Notes under the pieces: generated by a model
The model's input: the letters and a program-made list of their open reading frames with translations, nothing else
Told to the model about the DNA's origin: nothing
Databases searched by the model: none
Program-made: the position numbers and the translations under genes
From: Fidelibacterota bacterium
Lineage (GTDB): Bacteria > Pseudomonadota > Alphaproteobacteria > Rhodospirillales > Rhodospirillaceae
Direction of reading: 5' to 3'
Length of the DNA: 64,000 nucleotides
Assembly (NCBI GenBank): GCA_947472795.1
Contig: CANJBL010000008.1
Coordinates: 62,001-126,000 of the forward strand
In this document: positions 51,292 to 62,943 of the stretch, in pieces
How positions within the stretch are numbered: the first letter of the stretch is position 1
Layout: every line of letters starts with the position of its first letter

Positions 51292-52576
51292 ATGTAGAAG
51301 ACAGCAAGGCTACGCAGCCAAGACCGCCATCGGTGCAGATGCTGACGATGGCGAGACTCTTGGGTGGGAAGGACTGAAGCTCCTTCACCGTCTGACTCAA
51401 AATTCGAGCACCCGTCGCACCGAAGGGATGACCGAGTGCCACACTGCCGCCATTGGGATTGAAACGCTCCCACGGGAATTTCCCCAGCTCCGCCGTCACG
51501 CCCACGCGCTCGCTAAGCCATTTTTTGTCTTCCAGCGCTGCCACATGGCACAGCACCTGCGCCGAGAAGGCTTCGTGGATTTCCCACAAGGCGATGCTGT
51601 CGTAGGTAAGATCATGGCGCGCCAGAAGGCGCGGGATGGCAAAGGTGGGCGCCATCAACAGACCGTCGCGGTCCATATCGACGCCCGCCAATTCCCAATC
51701 GACAAGGCGTACACGCGCGGCACTCTCGGGCAGACGCGCAAGACCTTTGTCATCCGTGAGCCAGATACCGGCAGCTCCGTCCGTGAGTGGCGAGGAGTTG
51801 CCCGCTGTCAACGAGCCTTGACCGCTGAAATCAAAGACGGGTTTCAACTTCGCGAGCTTCTCGGCGGATGTATCGGCGCGCGGGATCGTATCCTTGGCCA
51901 CGCCATCCACAGGGATGACAAGATCGTTGAAGAAGCCCTTATTCCACGCGGCCGTCGCGCGTTGATGGCTAAGCAGCGCCAGATCATCCTGCGCCTTGCG
52001 CGCGATGTGCCAGGTCTTGGCCATGATCTCCGTACCCTCGCCCATGGATAGGCCAGTGGTACGGTTGGTGATGCTGGGGATGTGCAGCTTCACATCCTTC
52101 AAAGGTAGATCGCCCAGCATTTCGGCGCGGTCGTGCAAGGATTTGCCCTGAAAGAATTTGCGCAGCCAGGTGGACAGTTTCTGATTAAGGCCGATTTGGA
52201 TGCCGCTCATGCTCTCCACGCCGCCCGCCAGTGCCACGGTGCCCGGTTGCTTGTTCACCTCGGCGGCGGCGGCGAAAACGGCCACCATGCTGGTGCCGCA
52301 GGCCATGACGGTGGAGTAGGCCGGGATATGAACGCCCACATTGGCGTCCAGCGCCACTTCGCGGGCGATATTGCTCCAGTGCAGGTTGGGCGCCACGGTT
52401 CCCCAGACGATGAGGTCGGGCTTGTCGCCGCTTTTCAACTTGCCGCACATGTCCTGAACAACGGGCACGGAAAGGGCGATGGCGTCGCGCTTGGCTAGTT
52501 GCCCATCCACTTTCGCAAAGGGTGTGCGTACACCGGCCGCGAGCCATAAACCATTCGACATGTTGGCGTTTGTCAT
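51290..52576 (-). CDS. Thiolase-family acetyl-CoA C-acyltransferase
   Basis: From ATG 52576 (GGAGG eight bases upstream) the 428-residue protein has the thiolase layout. The acyl-accepting cysteine is in YSTVMACGTSMVAVFAAAAE, the histidine in PNGGSVALGHPFGATGARI, and the second cysteine in VSICTDGGLGCVALLSST. It should make or cleave 3-ketoacyl-CoA in fatty acid or ketone breakdown. The length exceeds the usual 390 residues by a helical insertion. It stands alone, convergent with rhlE; no multifunctional partner is seen. Confidence 0.87.
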   Translation of the reverse strand: MTNANMSNGLWLAAGVRTPFAKVDGQLAKRDAIALSVPVVQDMCGKLKSGDKPDLIVWGTVAPNLHWSNIAREVALDANVGVHIPAYSTVMACGTSMVAVFAAAAEVNKQPGTVALAGGVESMSGIQIGLNQKLSTWLRKFFQGKSLHDRAEMLGDLPLKDVKLHIPSITNRTTGLSMGEGTEIMAKTWHIARKAQDDLALLSHQRATAAWNKGFFNDLVIPVDGVAKDTIPRADTSAEKLAKLKPVFDFSGQGSLTAGNSSPLTDGAAGIWLTDDKGLARLPESAARVRLVDWELAGVDMDRDGLLMAPTFAIPRLLARHDLTYDSIALWEIHEAFSAQVLCHVAALEDKKWLSERVGVTAELGKFPWERFNPNGGSVALGHPFGATGARILSQTVKELQSFPPKSLAIVSICTDGGLGCVALLSST

Positions 52577-52670
52577 GAGCATTGCCTCCATCACCATTGC
52601 AAAGATGGGCAAGCATAACCGGTCTCTTTGGTTGACCGCGAGGGGGGCTGAGGCCGATAATCGCGCTTCG

Positions 52671-54656
<1,986 letters not shown>

Positions 54657-54696
54657 GCAGCTAGACGGCTCGCGGTCTTCTGATAAAACTACCGCC

Positions 54697-56679
54697 ATGA
54701 CCGATCCTTTCATGGACAATCTGAAAGAAGCCGTGCGTCTGCAGCAGACGGGCGGCTTCGACCAGGCCGACGTTTTGCTCAATGGCGTTTTGGAAAAAGC
54801 GCCGCAGAACATCGACGCCCTACAGCTTCTCGCCGTGGGCAAATTCGCGCGCGGACAGGCCGAGCAAACGCTGTCGGTTCTCGAGCGCGCGCTTGGCTTC
54901 TATCCCGATAATTTTGAATTCAACGTGCTGGCCGGTCACAGCTTCCGCGCACTCGGGGAACTCGACCAGACCCTGGCCTACTACGTGCGCGCTGCCCAAG
55001 CCAACCCGGCTTCGGCTGAATGCCACATCATGATCGGCTGGACCCAGCGCACGCTGGGCCGGCGCACGGAAGCGGCGACGCATTATCGCCATGCGCTGAC
55101 CCTCAACCCAAACTTAGTTGAGGCACACAATAATCTCGGCGTGATCCACCACGATCAGGGCGAGCTGGAAGAGGCTGTCACGCACTACCGCGCGGCTCTG
55201 GCACTTCAGCCCGAGCACGTAGATACGCGGCGCAACCTTGCCGCCGCGTTGCGCGCGTTGAGGCGCCCGGAGGAAGCGCTGGAGGAATACGAGACCATCC
55301 TCATCTTCAATCCCGGCCATACCTATGCTGCCCTGATGGTGGCGCAGAGCAAACGCGAGCTGTGCCGCTGGCAGGACTACGGCGCCACCGAAACGCGCGT
55401 GAAGGAGATTGCCGCCCATCACCCCGGCGGCTTCTCGCCATTCCTGCTGTTCTCCTGGCCCATCCCGCCCGAGCAGCTTCTGTCTGCGGCCCGCACGTAC
55501 GCGAGCAATATCACGTCGGCGGTGCAGACTTTGCCCCCAGTGCCGCGCCAGGACACAAAATCAAAACTGCGGTTGGGCTATTTCTCCGCCGATTTCCGCG
55601 ATCACGTGGTCGCCAGCGTCATCCCCGACGTCCTGGAGCGCCACGACAAAAATATCTTCGAGGTTTTCGCCTATTCCTATGGACCCGACGATCACGATGC
55701 CAAGCGCGCGCGCATCGCCGCGAGCACTACCTTTGTTGATCTTCGTGCGTTGTCCGACGATGAAGCGGCCCGCAAAATCAGAGCAGACGGCATCGACATC
55801 CTTGTCGACCTCACCAGCTTCACCGGCAATATGCGTCACGGCATCCCCGCGCGCCGGCCGGCGCCGCTGCAAATCAACTGGCTCGGCTATCCTGGCACCA
55901 GCGGCTCGCCCGCCATGGACTACCTCATTGCCGATCCCTTCGTGATTCTGCCCGAAGCGCGCAAGTTCTACAGCGAGCACATTCTCTACATGCCGGGCTC
56001 CTCTCAACCCCACGACGGGACCCGCACCATCGCGGCGCCAAAAACGCGCAGCGCTTACGGATTACCTGAAACCGGCTTTGTCTTCTGCTCCTTTAACCAC
56101 GCGCAGAAGATCACGCCCGAGATATTCAAAGTGTGGATGGCTATTCTGCGCGATGTGCCGGGCAGCGTGCTGTGGTTGCGCGCCGACCGAGACGAGGTCG
56201 TAGCCAACCTCCGGCGTGAAGCCGGCACCCACGGCATCGGCGGGCAGCGCCTTGTCTTCGCCGAACGCGCGTCCCATCTCGCCGACCACCTCGCCCGCTA
56301 CGCTGTGGCCGATCTGGCGCTCGACACATTCCCTTACAGCTCGCACACCACGGCCAACGATGCTCTGTGGCTGGGATGCCCTCTGCTCACCCTGACTGGC
56401 GATACATTCGCGGCGCGCGTGGCTGGCGGCATCCTGACCTCTCTTGGGCTGCAAGAGCTCATCACGACAACGACGGACGCTTATCACAAGACCGCCGTCA
56501 CGCTTGCGCGCGATTCCGGCGCGCTTGCGGCGGTTCGCGCCAAGACCGCGGCGGCACGTAACGCGCGGCACTTCGATATGGCCACTTTCACGCGCGATCT
56601 GGAAAAGACATTTGAGACCGTCTGGCGCCATCACCAGGCCGGCGAGAAGCCACAGACCTTCATGGTGTCCGCTTCGTGA
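54697..56679 (+). CDS. TPR protein with SPINDLY/O-GlcNAc-transferase domain (GT41-like)
   Basis: From ATG 54697 the protein has 660 residues. TPR repeats occupy about 5-240 (AECHIMIGWTQRTLGRRTEA, NPNLVEAHNNLGVIHHDQGE). The catalytic part includes LRLGYFSADFRDHVVASVIP, LVDLTSFTGNMRHGIPARRP, INWLGYPGTSGSPAMDYLIA and DTFPYSSHTTANDALWLGCP, the SPY/OGT (GT41) motifs. It probably transfers a sugar to proteins, or acts in surface glycan work. The mtgA gene follows with a 4-base overlap. Confidence 0.9.
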   Translation: MTDPFMDNLKEAVRLQQTGGFDQADVLLNGVLEKAPQNIDALQLLAVGKFARGQAEQTLSVLERALGFYPDNFEFNVLAGHSFRALGELDQTLAYYVRAAQANPASAECHIMIGWTQRTLGRRTEAATHYRHALTLNPNLVEAHNNLGVIHHDQGELEEAVTHYRAALALQPEHVDTRRNLAAALRALRRPEEALEEYETILIFNPGHTYAALMVAQSKRELCRWQDYGATETRVKEIAAHHPGGFSPFLLFSWPIPPEQLLSAARTYASNITSAVQTLPPVPRQDTKSKLRLGYFSADFRDHVVASVIPDVLERHDKNIFEVFAYSYGPDDHDAKRARIAASTTFVDLRALSDDEAARKIRADGIDILVDLTSFTGNMRHGIPARRPAPLQINWLGYPGTSGSPAMDYLIADPFVILPEARKFYSEHILYMPGSSQPHDGTRTIAAPKTRSAYGLPETGFVFCSFNHAQKITPEIFKVWMAILRDVPGSVLWLRADRDEVVANLRREAGTHGIGGQRLVFAERASHLADHLARYAVADLALDTFPYSSHTTANDALWLGCPLLTLTGDTFAARVAGGILTSLGLQELITTTTDAYHKTAVTLARDSGALAAVRAKTAAARNARHFDMATFTRDLEKTFETVWRHHQAGEKPQTFMVSAS

Positions 56680-57368
56680 GTACACGCCGACGCCGCAAGA
56701 TCGGGCTCATCTTTCTGGCGCTTCTGGCGCTGATCCTGCTGCTCCCCGCCGGCGTGATGCTGATATACCGCGCCGTACCACCGCCAGTGACACCGCTCAT
56801 GCTCATGCGCGGCGGTAAGATCCAATACACCTGGGTGCCCATGACGCGGATTGCACCCGTCCTCGCGCGCTCGGTTTTCACAGCCGAGGACGAGAATTTC
56901 TGCCGCCACCACGGCTTCGATGCCACCGCTCTGCAAAAAGCATTGGATGACTATCTCGAGGATGACGGCGGAACCTTGCGCGGCGGCAGCACCATCTCGC
57001 AGCAGACCGCCAAAAATGTGTTCCTATGGCCAGACCGCACCTGGCTGCGCAAAGGCCTGGAGACTTGGTTCACAGTCTATTTGGAAGCCTTGTGGCCCAA
57101 GCAGCGCATCATGGAGACCTACCTCAACGTCGTCGAATGGGCGCCCGGTGTGTACGGCGCCGAAGCTGCCGCGCGGCATCATTTCAAGAAAAGTGCGGCG
57201 CAGCTTTCGCCCCATGAAGCCGCGCTGCTGGCGGCCGTGCTGCCCAATCCGCGCAAATGGAACGCCTCCGACCCAGGACCTTATGTGCGCTCCCGCGCGG
57301 TCACGCTGGAGGAGCGCGCCACAAAAGTGGGTCAGCTTGCGTCGTGCCTAAGCGCTTCTAAGCTTTAA
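56676..57368 (+). CDS. mtgA: Monofunctional peptidoglycan transglycosylase
   Basis: The 230-residue protein has an N-terminal membrane anchor (about 9-30) and a GT51 transglycosylase domain. VFTAEDENFCRHHGFDATAL has the catalytic glutamate region, GGSTISQQTAKNVFLWPDRT and RIMETYLNVVEWAPGVYGAE have the typical motifs, and the second glutamate lies in ETYLN. It polymerises lipid II into glycan strands. GTG 56676 overlaps the preceding stop (GTGA). The short C-terminus is usual for MtgA. Confidence 0.93.
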   Translation: MSTRRRRKIGLIFLALLALILLLPAGVMLIYRAVPPPVTPLMLMRGGKIQYTWVPMTRIAPVLARSVFTAEDENFCRHHGFDATALQKALDDYLEDDGGTLRGGSTISQQTAKNVFLWPDRTWLRKGLETWFTVYLEALWPKQRIMETYLNVVEWAPGVYGAEAAARHHFKKSAAQLSPHEAALLAAVLPNPRKWNASDPGPYVRSRAVTLEERATKVGQLASCLSASKL

Positions 57369-58032
57369 AATCGATGGGATCGTGAAGCTCGGGTGGAGGC
57401 GCTGGAGCATCAATCACTTCTTTGACTTGCGAACTCTCTTCTCGTGCCGGCAGCGCCGCTGCGCGCTTGAGTGACGATGGGACGGCGGCGGCAGGATCGC
57501 CTTTGATACGCGGAACGGGAACCTTGTGGCCCGCGAGCGCACTCTCCAATGCCTGTGTCAATGTCGCCGACGCTACGGGCTTCACCAAGTAAGCCGCGAT
57601 GCCGAGGCGGGCCGCTTCCCGGTAGACGTCCATATTATTTTCGCCTGTCATCATCACCACCGGCAAGGTCTTCAACGCCGTGATCTTGGAGGCGCGCAGC
57701 TTTTCGATGAAGCGCGCGCCGTTCATGCCAGGGAGATGATAATCAACAATGGCGACATGCGCGAGGTGGGGGGTCTTTTCCAGATTATAGAACGCATCTT
57801 CCGCCGAGCGGGCGCCGTGCAGGCCGCCCACTTTGGGCCTCAGTATGCGCTCTAGAATATCGAGAACAAAACTCTGGTCCTCCACCACAAGGATCGAAGC
57901 TTCCTTGAGCGGCCGAACAGTCTTTGCGTCCGATGTACTTTTCGCTCCCACGACACAGGCCCCTCTGCCGATGGAATCAGAGGCCGCATCATACCCTAAG
58001 TCTGTTTCGGTTGCGACGGCGAGGCCTTCCAC
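57358..58032 (-). CDS. Receiver-domain response regulator
   Basis: The 224-residue protein has a CheY-type receiver at about 45-165: ASILVVEDQSFVLDILERIL (acidic pair), VAIVDYHLPGMNGARFIEKL (phospho-acceptor Asp), VVMMTGENN (Thr) and AYLVKPVASATLTQALESAL (Lys). It has no output domain; the C-terminal 55 residues are flexible and proline-rich. It acts as a single-domain relay or adaptor. The start is GTG 58032; a later start is possible because the first 40 residues are weakly conserved in type. It converges with mtgA. Confidence 0.85.
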   Translation of the reverse strand: MEGLAVATETDLGYDAASDSIGRGACVVGAKSTSDAKTVRPLKEASILVVEDQSFVLDILERILRPKVGGLHGARSAEDAFYNLEKTPHLAHVAIVDYHLPGMNGARFIEKLRASKITALKTLPVVMMTGENNMDVYREAARLGIAAYLVKPVASATLTQALESALAGHKVPVPRIKGDPAAAVPSSLKRAAALPAREESSQVKEVIDAPAPPPELHDPIDFKA

Positions 58033-58050
58033 AAATGTGAAAGACGTTCC

Positions 58051-58842
58051 TCAAATCACAATGGGCTGCGCTTCATTTTCCAAAAGGCGCATGATCGAAA
58101 GCGCCGCCTGGTGCGAGGTCTTGGGGTTGTCCGGCGAAGGATTGGCCTTGATCTCCAATACCATGGAGCCGAAGGCCCCTTCCGCTTCCAGACGATGCAC
58201 ATTTTGGCTTACGGCCGGATCGGCCACCAATTCTACCTGTGTGGCTTCAAAGCCCACGCCCGCCAGCGCCGCCGTGGCGGCCACATTGGCATTCTTCGGG
58301 AAAGTGGATGCGGCGGCGCGCGCATTGCCTGAGAAAATCACCGTGGCCGTGGTGATGGCGTCGAGATTGTGTGTGGATTCGGCAGGCGTGCCCTTCCAGG
58401 CCTTGGGCGGCTTGGAGGAGCGCAGCGTGACTTTGGTGAGACCGGCGAGTTTCGCCGCCGACAAGGCATCGACTCCCGGCAGCGCACCAGCCACCAGTTT
58501 CACATGGGCCGTGGATTTTGCAGCAGCGGTTTGCACGATGTCCCAGAGGGCCGCATCGGCGAGACTGCCGGTGGAAACGACAACGAAATCCAAACCTGCG
58601 GCGAGGACCGGCGCTGCGTAAGCTTTCACCGCGCTATGTCCCGCACACTCCACAACCACATCTGGCTTCAGCGCCAGCAGATCGGGCAGCGCATGCACCA
58701 CGGGATGAGCACCGACCGATACTTGATCGGCTGGTAATCCCAAGGCACCGACGACAAACAGGCGCTCGGGCCGTGTGGCGCAAAACTGCGTGACAAGCTT
58801 GGCGATAGCGCCGTTGCCGATGAGAGCGATCTTCAAAGTCAT
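58051..58842 (-). CDS. nadX: L-aspartate dehydrogenase
   Basis: From ATG 58842 the 263-residue protein has a Rossmann start (LKIALIGNGAIAKLVTQF), VVECAGHSAVKAYAAPVLAA, VVVSTGSLAD and KLVAGALPGVDALSAAKLAG. These are homoserine-dehydrogenase-like NAD and catalytic domains arranged as in AspDH (DUF108). The C-terminus has THNLDAITTATVIF and NVAATAALAGVGFEATQVEL. It likely makes iminoaspartate for NAD synthesis, or handles aspartate in general. A separate NadB was not seen here. Confidence 0.87.
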   Translation of the reverse strand: MTLKIALIGNGAIAKLVTQFCATRPERLFVVGALGLPADQVSVGAHPVVHALPDLLALKPDVVVECAGHSAVKAYAAPVLAAGLDFVVVSTGSLADAALWDIVQTAAAKSTAHVKLVAGALPGVDALSAAKLAGLTKVTLRSSKPPKAWKGTPAESTHNLDAITTATVIFSGNARAAASTFPKNANVAATAALAGVGFEATQVELVADPAVSQNVHRLEAEGAFGSMVLEIKANPSPDNPKTSHQAALSIMRLLENEAQPIVI

Positions 58843-58910
58843 GGAAAAATTCTCAACGTGGGAAAGGACGGCGGTCATAACATACCTGCCTGCGCCAAGG
58901 GATGTTTCTC

Positions 58911-60212
58911 TTACGCGTCAGACCTGCCTTTGCGGATAGCTTTGCGCCCGAACTTTGCGCGCACTGCGTCCATGGCCCGCTCGACCTGATCGACGCGCGG
59001 CGCCGTGGTCTGATCCAGGGCAGCAAACATATCTTGAGGCGCGGGCGGCGCGGCCTCGTCCAACTCGCTAATGCCGTCCATGCCCACGCCGATGAGCCGG
59101 AACGGCCCATGGGGTACTTCCTTCAAGAGCATCTGTTCAGCGGTGCGGAAGATGATCTCGGCCAGCTGCGTCGGCTGCGCAAGACTGTGATTACGGGTCT
59201 TGGTTTTGAAGCGTGCCGTCTTCAGCTTCAGCGTCACCGTCTTGCCCGTGAGCCGGTGCAGCTTCAACCGCTCAGCCACGCGTTCGCACAAAGGCCACAA
59301 GCGCCGGCGCAAATCCGCCACATCTGCCACGTCATACTCGAAGGTGGTTTCCGCCGAAACACTCTTGGCTTCGCGGTCGATGGTCACGCGCCGGCTGTCC
59401 TGGCCGCGCGCGAGGCGGGCAAGATGCGCGCCGGTGTCGCCATAGCGGCGCGCGAGCGCATCCGGTGGTTGGCGCTGCAGGTCACCGATGGTGAACAAGC
59501 CATCGACCTTCAAGCGGTCCGCTTGCGCAGGGCCTACGCCGGGCAGTTTGTTGATAGGCAGATCGTGCAGGATTTCCACGGCATCGCTTTGGCCAACAAC
59601 AGCGAACCCGCGCGGCTTCTTCATGTCTGAGGCCATCTTGGCCAGGAACTTGTTGTAGCTGAGACCGATGGAGACCGTGATGCGGACCTGACGCTCGATC
59701 TCGCGAGCGACAAATGCCAGCGTCGCCGCCGGCGTACGCGCGAAAAGCTTGGCTGTGCCCGAAAGATCAAGGAAGGCCTCATCCAGCGACAAGGGCTCTA
59801 CCAGCGGTGTGGCGGTGTCGAATATGGCACGCACCTCCTGGCTCACGCGCTTGTACTTGGCCATGTCGGGCTTGACGATGACGGCCTGCGGGCACAGCGC
59901 CAGAGCCTTGAACATGGGCATGGCCGAGCGCGGACCGTACCGGCGCGCGATATAGCAGGCCGTGGTCACCACACCGCGGCGTCCTGCCCCGCCGACCAGC
60001 ACAGGCTTATCGACCAAAGCTGGATTGTCGCGCTTTTCGACCGAGGCATAAAAGGCATCGCAATCGATGTGCGCGATGGCCAGCCGGCCCAGCTCTGGGT
60101 GGCTGACCATGCGTTCGGAGCCGCAGCGTGCGCACGCTGGCGTCTCCATCGCGAACTCGCCGAGGCAATCGCGGCACAGGCTGACGACGGTTTCGGGGGC
60201 AAGGGCGGCCAT
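58911..60212 (-). CDS. dinB: DNA polymerase IV (Y family) with N-terminal zinc-finger-like segment
   Basis: The 433-residue protein has an N-terminal CRDCLGEF..CARCGSER four-cysteine segment (about 13-35), common in alphaproteobacterial DinB. The Y-family palm follows (IAHIDCDAFYASVEKRDNPA, and LSLDEAFLDLSG with the catalytic acids), then HhH elements (LPGVGPAQADRLKVDGLFTI) and the little-finger domain. It is an error-prone translesion polymerase. The C-terminus lacks a strong beta-clamp motif by eye (ISELDEAAP). Confidence 0.95.
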   Translation of the reverse strand: MAALAPETVVSLCRDCLGEFAMETPACARCGSERMVSHPELGRLAIAHIDCDAFYASVEKRDNPALVDKPVLVGGAGRRGVVTTACYIARRYGPRSAMPMFKALALCPQAVIVKPDMAKYKRVSQEVRAIFDTATPLVEPLSLDEAFLDLSGTAKLFARTPAATLAFVAREIERQVRITVSIGLSYNKFLAKMASDMKKPRGFAVVGQSDAVEILHDLPINKLPGVGPAQADRLKVDGLFTIGDLQRQPPDALARRYGDTGAHLARLARGQDSRRVTIDREAKSVSAETTFEYDVADVADLRRRLWPLCERVAERLKLHRLTGKTVTLKLKTARFKTKTRNHSLAQPTQLAEIIFRTAEQMLLKEVPHGPFRLIGVGMDGISELDEAAPPAPQDMFAALDQTTAPRVDQVERAMDAVRAKFGRKAIRKGRSDA

Positions 60213-60332
60213 GGCGCCATCTTAGCTCAAGAGGGCCTGCGTTGACTTCAGGCTGGAAAAGCCCCACTTCAGGGCCCTTAACGAGCGAAGTATCGCGCCT
60301 TTCATGAAAGATCTTTCCCCCGTGAGCAATCC

Positions 60333-62153
60333 GTGAGCAACCAATCCCGTGGCCCTTCACGCTGGAATATGCCTGACCGGCCGCGCAGCAAGAATTACGG
60401 ATATCTCAAGCGGACCTACGGCTTCATGCGGCCCTATGTCCGGCAGCTGATTTATTTCGGGTTGGCGCTCGCGGTCACGTCGCTGGCCACCTTGAGCATC
60501 GGCACGGGCCTGAAGTTCGTCATCGACCGGGGCCTCTCTGCCGGCAGCGCCGCCATGCTGAACCAAGGCCTCGCGCTGCTCATTGGCATCGTGCTGGTCA
60601 TCGCCGTCGGCACCTTCGTGCGGTTCTACTACATCTCGTGGATCGGCGAGCGCGTTGTCGCCGATATCCGCAAAGCGGTCTTCAACCACATCCTGGAACT
60701 CAGCCCAGGTTTCTTTGAAACCACTAAAACCGGCGAAGTCCTCTCGCGCCTGACCACAGACACCTCCCTCTTGCAGCAGGTCATCGGCTCGTCTTTCTCT
60801 ATCGCCATCCGCAACGTCTTCGCGCTCATCGGCGGTGTGATCATGCTTGTCGTCACCAACGCCAGGCTGACCGGACTCGTAGCGCTGGTTGTCCCGGCGG
60901 TGATCGTGCCCATCATCTGGTACGGGCGCAAAGTACGCAAACTCTCGCGCGAGACCCAAGACCGCGTGGCCGACGTTGGCTCATACGCCGAAGAGAATCT
61001 CAACGCCATCCGTACGGTGCAAGCCTTTGTGCACGAGGATATCGACCGCGCGTTCTTTGGCCGCAACGTCGAAGGCGCCTTCTCCGTGGCCATGCGCCGC
61101 ATTTTCGCGCGCGCCATGCTCGGCGCTGTAGTGATCATGTTAGTCTTCGGCGCCATCGCCACCGTGGTGTGGGCCGGCGGACGCGGTGTTATCGCCGGTG
61201 ACGTCACACCGGGCGCGCTCTCGGCGTTCATTTTCTACGCCATCATGGTGGCGGCTTCCGTCGGCGCCATGACCGAAGTGATGGGCGACCTGCAGCGCGC
61301 GGCGGGCGCCACCGAACGCCTCATCGAACTCCTCGAAATGAAAGCCGACATCACGCCGCCGGCAAATCCCCACCCCATGCCCGCGCCAGCGCGCGGCGCC
61401 GTCGATTTCGAGAATGTCACCTTCCATTATCCCTCGCGGCCCGACACGGCGGCGTTGAAAGGCTTATCGCTGTCCGTCACGCCCGGTGAGCACCTGGCGC
61501 TCGTGGGTCCTTCCGGCGCCGGTAAAACCACGGTATTCCAGCTCCTGTTGCGCTTCTATGACCCGCAGACTGGCACAGTGCGCATCGATGGCATGAACTT
61601 GCGCGACGTGGACCCGCGCGATGCCCGCGCGCGTATCGGCCTTGTCTCGCAAGACCCGGTGATCTTCGCCGCCGACGCCATGGAAAATATTCGCTACGGC
61701 CGCCCCACGGCCACGGACGCGGAAGTATACGCGGCGGCGGAAGCGGCGGCAGCCATGGAGTTCATCAACAAGTTGCCGGAGGGCATGAAGAGCTTCCTGG
61801 GCGAGCGCGGCGTGCGCCTTTCGGGCGGACAAAAGCAACGCATCGCCATCGCGCGCGCCATCCTGCGCGATCCGGCGCTGTTGTTGCTGGATGAGGCCAC
61901 CAGCGCGCTCGACGCCGAGAATGAACGCCTCGTTCAAACCGCCTTGGAACGTCTGATGGTGGGGCGCACCACCATGGTCATCGCCCACCGCCTGGCTACC
62001 GTCGTCAACGCCGACCGCATTGTGGTGATCGACGACGGACATCTGGTGGCCACAGGGCGGCATGAAGAACTTCTGCAGACCAATGATCTATACGCCCGCG
62101 TGGCAGCGCTGCAGTTCGGCGCCGATGGCGCATCGCCCTCAGAGAGTACCTAA
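60333..62153 (+). CDS. ABC transporter, MsbA/lipid-exporter type (ATPase and membrane domain fused)
   Basis: The 606-residue half transporter has six membrane helices (about 35-320) and an ATPase domain with GPSGAGKTT (Walker A), RLSGGQKQRIAIARAILRDP (signature), LLLLDEATSALDAENERLVQ (Walker B) and an H-loop (MVIAHRLATV). It resembles MsbA or multidrug half-exporters. The usual start is GTG 60333; ATG 60369 is an alternative. The convergent GT2 gene overlaps by four bases. Confidence 0.93.
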   Translation: MSNQSRGPSRWNMPDRPRSKNYGYLKRTYGFMRPYVRQLIYFGLALAVTSLATLSIGTGLKFVIDRGLSAGSAAMLNQGLALLIGIVLVIAVGTFVRFYYISWIGERVVADIRKAVFNHILELSPGFFETTKTGEVLSRLTTDTSLLQQVIGSSFSIAIRNVFALIGGVIMLVVTNARLTGLVALVVPAVIVPIIWYGRKVRKLSRETQDRVADVGSYAEENLNAIRTVQAFVHEDIDRAFFGRNVEGAFSVAMRRIFARAMLGAVVIMLVFGAIATVVWAGGRGVIAGDVTPGALSAFIFYAIMVAASVGAMTEVMGDLQRAAGATERLIELLEMKADITPPANPHPMPAPARGAVDFENVTFHYPSRPDTAALKGLSLSVTPGEHLALVGPSGAGKTTVFQLLLRFYDPQTGTVRIDGMNLRDVDPRDARARIGLVSQDPVIFAADAMENIRYGRPTATDAEVYAAAEAAAAMEFINKLPEGMKSFLGERGVRLSGGQKQRIAIARAILRDPALLLLDEATSALDAENERLVQTALERLMVGRTTMVIAHRLATVVNADRIVVIDDGHLVATGRHEELLQTNDLYARVAALQFGADGASPSEST

Positions 62154-62938
62154 GTCCAGGTTTTCTCGCGCAAGTTCAACTGGCTCAGCTTGCGCGCGGC
62201 AAAACGCCTGGCGAGGAAACTGTAGAAGAACCAGTCCTTCAGCGCAAAAGGCGTCAAGTGGTAAAGCACCTGCTCACCCAGCGTCCAGTTGACCGAGGTG
62301 CGGTCGCTGCGCCGGTTTGAAGGTGTACACCAGAGATCAAAGTCATAGCGCGACGTACCCAACTTGAAAATGCGCTGCATGATTTCGTGATCTTCAAGCA
62401 CATAAGGCCAACGCGCCATGGAGAAGCCTCCGGCGCGTCTCAAGGCATCGGTACGAAAGGTCTGTCCAAAGCCGCCCGTGTGGGCCTGCTTACTGAGCAG
62501 GCGCGCCACGGCCATGGTTTTCACCTGACGTTTCATCGCCAATCCATGAGTCGGCGGACCGGTCAGATTGCTGGCCATCACCGCCACGACGTCAGGTGTT
62601 GAAGCGGCGAAAACCTCGGCGCAGCGTGTCAGGTAGTGCGGCGGATAGTAGGTGTCGGCATCGCAGAAAGAGACGAACGCGGTCTCGACGCGCGCAAGGC
62701 CGCATTCCAGCGCGTTGATCTTTCCGGGGCGGGGCTCGTGCAGGTAGATCGGCGTGATTCCCACCGCATTGCGCAGCAGTTCTTTGCAAATCTCGGCCGA
62801 GCCATCCGAGGAGGCATTGTCGACCAGGATGAGGGTGAAAGGGCGGAAGCTCTGCGCCAGCAACGACTCCAATGTTGCGGGCAGATAGTCCCGCTCGTTG
62901 AAATAGGGGATGACCACAGACCAGCTTGGCGCCGTCAT
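62150..62938 (-). CDS. GT2-family glycosyltransferase
   Basis: The 262-residue protein is a GT-A fold: SVVIPYFNERDYLPATLESL, LILVDNASSDGSAEICKELL, and ETAFVSFCDADTYYPPHYLT with the DAD motif. It lacks membrane helices, apart from weak hydrophobic runs at the C-terminus. It probably adds sugars to a lipid-linked or surface glycan. It is the first of the cluster reading leftwards from arfB, which starts a few bases upstream. Confidence 0.88.
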   Translation of the reverse strand: MTAPSWSVVIPYFNERDYLPATLESLLAQSFRPFTLILVDNASSDGSAEICKELLRNAVGITPIYLHEPRPGKINALECGLARVETAFVSFCDADTYYPPHYLTRCAEVFAASTPDVVAVMASNLTGPPTHGLAMKRQVKTMAVARLLSKQAHTGGFGQTFRTDALRRAGGFSMARWPYVLEDHEIMQRIFKLGTSRYDFDLWCTPSNRRSDRTSVNWTLGEQVLYHLTPFALKDWFFYSFLARRFAARKLSQLNLREKTWT

Positions 62939-62943
62939 CGGGC